Assembly: GCA_003254885.1 (NCBI GenBank)
Contig: QANT01008368.1
Coordinates: 1-64,000, forward strand
Direction of reading: 5' to 3'
DNA length: 64,000 nucleotides
Source of the DNA: Purshia tridentata
Lineage: Eukaryota > Streptophyta > Magnoliopsida > Rosales > Rosaceae
Of the stretch, positions 58,501-64,000 are shown piece after piece (positions within the stretch are counted from its first letter, which is position 1; every line of letters begins with the position of its first letter). The notes under the pieces are model-generated. The model ran no database searches. It was not told the DNA's origin and saw only the letters and a list, made by a program, of their open reading frames with translations. The translations under genes and the position numbers were made by a program.

Positions 58501-61500
58501 TGTTTTTAAAGCTAGAGATAGGAATTTCTTTGATCATGATAGAATTTTTAGTTTTTTTTCCTTCATTCTATGGAGCTTTTGTTGAGGGACTATCAACATT
58601 GTATCCATTATTTTCTGGGCAAACGTTCTTAGTTTTTTCTTTTGGTATACAGAGGAGAGAGAATAATAAGATTAAAATTAACGAGCTTTCAGAAAAGTGG
58701 GACACTCTCCTCTCCTATTGTACTCTCTCTCTCTCTCTCGTGGCTATCCTGTGACTGTTTGTAGAGTTCCTTTTGTCAATAAGCTGAACGTTAATTTTAA
58801 TAATCTACTTGTTAATACTGTTGATAACAAGCATGCCTGCTTGGACTAACATCATTTGCTTTAATGTGTAGCATGTCAAAATTGGAGACATATGTGACGA
58901 CTCAAAAGTAGTCAGGGTTGATAGAGCATTGGGCCTTCTGCTTCAAATACCATCCACCCCGGATTCAACTCCGGCATACGTTAGTGTATGTTCATTTTGT
59001 GGCTTTAATTGTGAGGCTCATTTTGATAACACAGTTTTTATGATATATATGATGACTCTTTCCTTTTAATTTTATGTTACTTGTAGATATGTGATGTGGC
59101 CGAAGAGGAAGTTCGGAAGCTTGAGAAGAAGTTCAAGGAAGGTAGTCGTGTTCGTGTCAGGATTCTTGGTTTTAGGCACTTGGAAGGGCTTGCAACAGGG
59201 GTTTTGAAGGTTATGCTTCTATTTAACCTTGTGTGATGGACACTTTGATTTTCACTGTATAGCAGATAGGGAACAACAAAAGAGCTTTGCCATAAATGAG
59301 CCATTTCACTCTGTCTTGATTTGAATCTGTTGCTAAATCAATATGTTGACGGTTTTCTTTCTGTTGCATTCAATTTCAATGTCATAGGCCTTGATTCTAT
59401 ACTTGGAGCTTACATTTCATCTTCTGGAAATGTTCAAAATCTACTCTCCCTCTCTCTGTGCATTGTTAATGATATTGCTTAACCAGTGATTTTGATTTGT
59501 GATTTTCGTGTATGTCGCCTTTGTATTGTGCTTTCATTAAAATGTTGGTTATTTCACATTCAGGTGTTGCCCTTAGTGATTTAGGAGTATGTCTACTTAT
59601 TTTTTTATGATGCAGGCCAGTGCTTTTGAAGGGGCAGTCTTTACTCACTCAGATGTCAAGCCTGGGATGCTGGTGAGAGGTAAAATCATAGCTGTTGACA
59701 GCTTTGGGGCTATAGTGCAATTTTCTGGTGGTGTGAAGGCACTTTGCCCTCTAAATCATATGTCTGAATTTGAAATTGCAAAGCCTGGGAAAAAGTTTAA
59801 GGTATCTCATACTGGTATTCTTTTGGGCATGCTTTCATTTCTTTGCACGCACACATAGACTTAGTATATGTTCACTGGACTCTGCAGTGGATTTTATTTA
59901 AATCATTGCATTGCCTGTGTCACTATGCAGGTTGGAGCTGAACTTGTGTTCCGTGTGCTTGGTTGCAAGTCCAAGAGAATAACTGTTACACACAAGAAAA
60001 CACTTGTATGTAATATATATATATATATATTTTCTTAATTTTAATTCTTTTATATTTTTTATTGGCGGGCTTAGTTTTGCTTAGATGCATACCTTTGGAT
60101 TTCCTTACAAACCACTCCTAAGAATAACTTACTGAATCTTGTCTTTTTAGTCTGTCTTGTTTATTTTCTGATGAAAACATTTATTGTTCATTTGCAGGTG
60201 AAATCAAATCTTGGGATTCTTAGTTCATATGCTGATGCTGATGATGGATTAATAACACATGGGTGGATAAGAAAGATTGAAGAACGTGGATGCTTTGTCC
60301 ATTTTTATAATGGGGTCCAAGGATTTGCTCCAAGGCTAGGCCCTGACTACTTATCTTTCAATTTAAATAATGACTTAACTGATTTTTCTTTTTTGTTGAG
60401 AAACAAACCTTTTTTATTGAAAAGAAAAGTACAACACAGGGGACAAGATGTCCACTGTTCAGAAAGACAATAGTAACAAACAGTAAAGAAAACTACCAAA
60501 TCTACATTGCAGCTGCACTCCAACCATTAAATATAGCCTGAAAAGAGCTATCTCTAAATTCTGAAGATACTGAAGCCCATATTGAAGACCAAAACCGAAA
60601 CCTATCCCACAACTGATCTACCTCCTCAGCCCTAGCTTCCTCAAAAATCATTCCATTTCTTTCGAACCAAACCACCCAAAACATTGCCATTACAGCACAT
60701 CTCCCCAGCATCAGACCCTTTTTCCTATCCCAGAAATCTTATATCTCTCACACAACAAAGCAAAACATGATCCTGGATTCTCCCAATCCACATTTGGTAT
60801 ATGCAATATCTATTCTTATTTTGGCAGTGTTGCATTATAGTCTTACATGCATGTATCTCTGTTTTTCTTCTTGGTTGGTGATTTTGGTTGAGACCAGCTT
60901 AAATTTAGGTTTGTAACACACCAATTGAAGGCCAGTACTTTTCTATGGTGTTGAATGTCAGGCACTTTCTGGACGTGTTATAAATGAGTCAAGTTAAAAT
61001 GTAGTTGAAGACACATCAACCAATACAATGAAAGAGTAATAATAAAATGCATTTGCAAGAAAGTGGGCTTTTTTGTACCTTTGGTATACAGTAGAAACTG
61101 TATACACCTGTAAAACATTAACTATTTATTTTATATACACCAAGGTATATTTGCAAATATCTTTTAGAAGTCTTGGAATTGACAAAAATTCGTGAATGCT
61201 CTACAACATTAACTATTTACTGTAAAATTAAGAGTTGCTCTATGTGTCATCTCTTAGGTACATTTTTTTGTGCAAGTCATTTTTAAAATATGATCCATTC
61301 AATTTGAAGAGGCTTTTCACTTTGTTATTGATTAATTGTTCTTAATTGAAATCAGATCTGAACTCGGATTAGAACCAGGATCCGACCCAAGTTCAATGTA
61401 TCATGTTGGGCAAGTTGTCAAATGTAGAGTTACTAGTTCTAATCCTACATCAAGGCGGATCAAACTTAGCTTCATAATAAGGCCTCCAAGGTTTGCTTCC

Positions 61501-63949
61501 TTATACTTTGACTTTTTTTTTTGTTTATTTTCAAATGCACTTGTCAATAATTTTTGAGTGGATTGTGATGTGAACACAGATGCACTAATGTATATATACC
61601 TGGAATGATGTCAAAAGTAATTCAAGTTAGTTGTAGGCTGTAGCTAGATGACTTGAGTGTTTTGGATTTTGTTCAGTGGTTTATATCTTCAACTTTCTAA
61701 AAGAAGAGCATCTATTTGGATTTCAATTACAAGGAAAGGAAAGTATGATAATTTGTTCTACTAATGTAATTAGATTTAATTGACAGGGTTTCTGAGGATG
61801 ATATGGCCAAGTTGGGTAGCCTTGTTTCAGGAGTTGTTGACCGAGTAACCCCGAATTCTGTTGTGGTTTATGTTAATGCAAAAGGTTACTCGATGGGTAC
61901 AATTTTCACTGAACACTTGGCAGATCACCATGGTATACTATATATTTCCTTGCCTTGATATTGATTATTTGTGCTGTCTTGTGTTCTCTTATTATATCTC
62001 TTGTTATGAACAGGGCTTGCTGCTTTGATGAGGTCAGTATTGAAGCCTGGATATGGATTTGATAAATTACTTGTATTAGGTATGGGAAATTCTTCATCAG
62101 TATCCCGTCATTTGTTGTTTTTGCTTCTTAGACTGTCAATTAGAGAGAGTATTCAAAATGTTTTATTTTACCTTTACTTAAATTTTTCATTGATAAACAA
62201 GACTATATTAAGAGAACAGAGGGAAGGGTGGACATTATTGTGGTAAAAGGAAAATATATAATTAAAACAGAATAACCTATGTAAAACTATTTTAAAAAAG
62301 GTGTAATTTTCATCTAGGAGGTTGTATTCTGCTTGTGTTCTCTGCCTTTTTTTGATCTGTGGTATTAATAACTTCTGTGAGACACCTAAGTCAGAGCTGT
62401 AAGGAAAACTGTGAGGGCCCAAAGTAATAAAAAGAAGTTTGGTGTTTAAGCCTGTAATTTGAGATATCCTAGTTCATCCTAGCCTTGACACCTAAGTCAT
62501 ACTTGATACATTTTTCCCTCTACTTTTTTTCTTTGAGAAACTGAGAAATATTGTTTTAAATTAATTAATTTGTGCATACATTAAATAATTATTTTATCAT
62601 TAGTTTATGGATTATGATCCACATTTTATGTGAACAAATTTGGAAAATCTTAAAAGCTCTTAAAAAAGGAAATCGGAAAGTGTTAAAGCTGACCAGAATG
62701 TGACTTCTTAAAGGGCTTCCTCTGTCACTTTTCAACATACTTTGTGAATATTAAACCTTTTCCGAGTCCAATTGATTTGGAATCTCTAAATCTCCAGACA
62801 TATATTTTCCTCTCTGTAGGCCTAAAAAACCAATGAAGTGATTATTGAGCTCTTAGTTTATGCTATCCATAGGACTGGTGTGTATTTCATAAGGCTATAA
62901 CCTACTTGTAGATGGATACATCTAAATTTTTGGCTTCAAGAAGTCACCATTGCCATGTTTGCATTTTCTTTCTTACATCAATAATAAGGTCTAGTTTGTT
63001 GCCTCATATTTCTGATGTTTTGCTTTTGGAGTTTCTTAGTTGGAATTGCGTTCATTTATTGCTTTTGATGTCTCTTCATGGCTGTGGAAATTTCCATCAA
63101 GATAGCTTTTATTTGTTTTTTCTGTCATCTCAATTCGATTTTCTCAATGCAGTTGTCAGTTGCCAATTTCTGTCAGAAGAACTCTTTATCATCTTTAATA
63201 TTAATATCAGATTAAACTTATTAATCTTGAAAACTTTCCTATCTTGATGTAGACATTGAAGGCAACAATTTGATCCTCTCTGCAAAAGATTCTTTGATTA
63301 ATTCAGTTCATCAGCTTCCTTCACAAGTCAGTCAAATTCATCCCAACTCAGTAGTACATGTAAGCATCTGGAGTTTTCAATGTGTATTGAATGTTATTTC
63401 TTTTTTGGGAACATTTTCTTCGAGTTCTATGACGTTTTGATCATGTGATTACTTAGTACTTGTATGTTGCTCTTTCATTGACCTGAGTATATTTGTTTGA
63501 ACCAGGGCTACATTTGTAACTTAATTGCAACTGGGTGCTTTGTTCGTTTTCTTGGGCGTTTGACTGGTTTCTCCCCCAGACATAAGGTTCTTTTTCTTTT
63601 CCCTTCAAATTTTCTTTATTCTTTCCGCTGGCTCTGTTACATCTTAATCCAATAATTTTTGTATCCTTGTCTTAATTTTGTAGGCAATGGATGACCATAA
63701 AGGTGATCTTTCAGAAGTGTATTACATTGGACAATCTGTTCGCAGTAATATACTCAATGTTGGTGAACTGTTTGAGACTGAACTCTTATAATTAAAAGTT
63801 ATTAACACACAAGTGACCGGATTTTTAACCTTTAGTTTTCTCCCCAGGTCAATAGTGAAACAGGTAGAATAACACTGTCATTGAAGCAGTCATCTTGCTC
63901 TTCAACAGATGCGTCCTTTATTCAGGAATACTTTATTTTGGAGGATAAG
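52600..63949 (+). CDS. RRP5: rRNA biogenesis protein RRP5, 5' part (21 exons, runs off window)
   Basis: Exons: 52600-52768, 52906-53114, 53522-53662, 53784-53957, 54469-54568, 56925-57043, 57144-57266, 57400-57471, 58031-58123, 58872-58985, 59087-59209, 59616-59801, 59931-60005, 60198-60334, 61356-61490, 61787-61932, 62014-62079, 63253-63359, 63506-63586, 63684-63758, 63848-63949. Phases agree throughout, giving the first 849 residues of a protein of about 1,900 in relatives. A Lys-rich N terminus and an acidic/basic coiled segment (about 60-95) precede eight S1 RNA-binding repeats, starting near residues 127, 228, 312, 401, 491, 580, 663 and 762 (for example GMKVWGVVSEV, GMLVRGKIIAV, GYICNLIATGCFVRF). 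RRP5/PDCD11 works in the nucleolus in small- and large-subunit pre-rRNA cleavage. The TPR-like C terminus lies beyond the window. Intron 14 appears to use a GC donor. Confidence 0.93.
54815..55391. mobile_element. Mutator-like MITE in RRP5 intron 5
   Basis: AATTGGTCCCTGTGTTTTACTC (about 54851-54872) pairs in inverse with GAGTAAAACACAGGGGCTAA (55355-55374). GGTTTCAAAATTCCACATTTGG pairs with CCAAATGTGGGTTTTTGAAACC. Outer ends resemble GGGTTAAAAACATTTTT read inward from the right. Long inverted arms with this sequence are a known plant Mutator-like MITE type. The left arm contains a 127-bp tandem duplication. Confidence 0.65.
54886..55137. repeat. Tandem duplication, 127-bp unit
   Basis: Two adjacent copies (54886-55012 and 55013-55137), nearly identical, begin ATTCCCACCTTATAAGATAG and end GCAATTTAAGG. 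Their near identity indicates a recent event within the MITE arm. Confidence 0.9.
56009..56326. repeat. Tandem duplication, 162-bp unit, RRP5 intron 5
   Basis: Copies at 56009-56165 and 56171-56326 begin CACCACATAGGTGGGAGTGG and end ACACCCTAATCTTT, with about ten differences. They produce a long but spurious plus-strand frame (56087-56347). Confidence 0.85.
60383..60840 (-). mobile_element. LINE (L1-type) 3' fragment in RRP5 intron 14
   Basis: Read on the minus strand, 60502-60711 encodes FWVVWFERNGMIFEEA followed by a Trp- and Phe-rich tail. This is the end of plant L1-type ORF2, after the reverse transcriptase and in the zinc-knuckle (zf-RVT) region. A partial DHVLLCC-like cysteine stretch lies just upstream near 60770. 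A 3' untranslated part follows with TTTTCTTTTCAATAAAA and an A-rich tail, seen as poly-T at 60383-60395 on the plus strand. About 450 bp remain and everything 5' is missing. The target duplication was not resolved. Confidence 0.75.
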
Positions 63950-64000
63950 GTAAATGCCATGGGCCACCATTCTAGTTTTAGTTATCTTAAGTTGGCTCAT

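Overview
The window is nuclear DNA from a flowering plant, most likely a woody eudicot. The evidence is AT-rich intergenic DNA, GT-AG introns, plant-specific gene families and plant transposable elements. The species cannot be fixed from the sequence. No rRNA or tRNA gene, CRISPR array or organellar block was seen.

Five host genes are supported. From left to right they are: (1) a bHLH transcription factor of the bHLH128/AKS2-FBH type, minus strand, six coding exons, 12864-21076, 368 residues; (2) a single-exon 4-coumarate:CoA ligase-like acyl-activating enzyme ending in the peroxisomal signal SRL, plus strand, 35361-37073; (3) a single-exon F-box/kelch-repeat protein of the KFB/KMD type, plus strand, 45221-46246; (4) an SCL30A/SCL33-type serine/arginine-rich splicing factor, minus strand, five coding exons, 47589-49657; (5) the 5' half of the ribosome-biogenesis factor RRP5, plus strand, 21 coding exons from 52600 to 63949, running off the right edge. 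A broken fragment of an Rf-like pentatricopeptide repeat (PPR) gene lies at about 11925-12390.

Positions 1-11900 are a retrotransposon graveyard. They hold a Ty3/gypsy fragment, a short Ty1/copia remnant between two LTRs, and a larger degraded Ty1/copia element (about 5230-10990). Two further LTR elements have inserted into that element, each flanked by a 5-bp target duplication: 5582-7728 (AAGGG) and 8358-9108 (GGATC). Positions 12.9-21 kb are the bHLH gene, whose introns carry a TRIM, a CACTA-type MITE, another inverted-repeat MITE and tandem duplications. Positions 21.8-34.6 kb hold no gene but many non-autonomous DNA elements: a probable Mutator-like element of about 3.2 kb, a Harbinger-like element of about 1.5 kb, foldback elements, and a G/C-ended hAT-like family. 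That hAT-like family recurs at 39.3-41.0 and 43.9-44.8 kb. Positions 45-64 kb are gene-dense, with a Mutator-like element upstream of RRP5, another in its fifth intron and a LINE fragment in its fourteenth.

The genes do not form one pathway. RRP5 (pre-rRNA processing) and the SR protein (splicing) are housekeeping RNA factors. The 4CL-like enzyme and the kelch F-box protein both touch phenylpropanoid metabolism in relatives, but their proximity is probably chance. No clearly new multi-gene system was found. The observations most worth checking are the GC-AG intron with a LINE insertion in RRP5, a near-palindromic 397-bp hairpin, hAT-like elements filled with degenerate TTTAGGG motifs, and an ambiguous base beside a poly-A duplication that suggests an assembly error.
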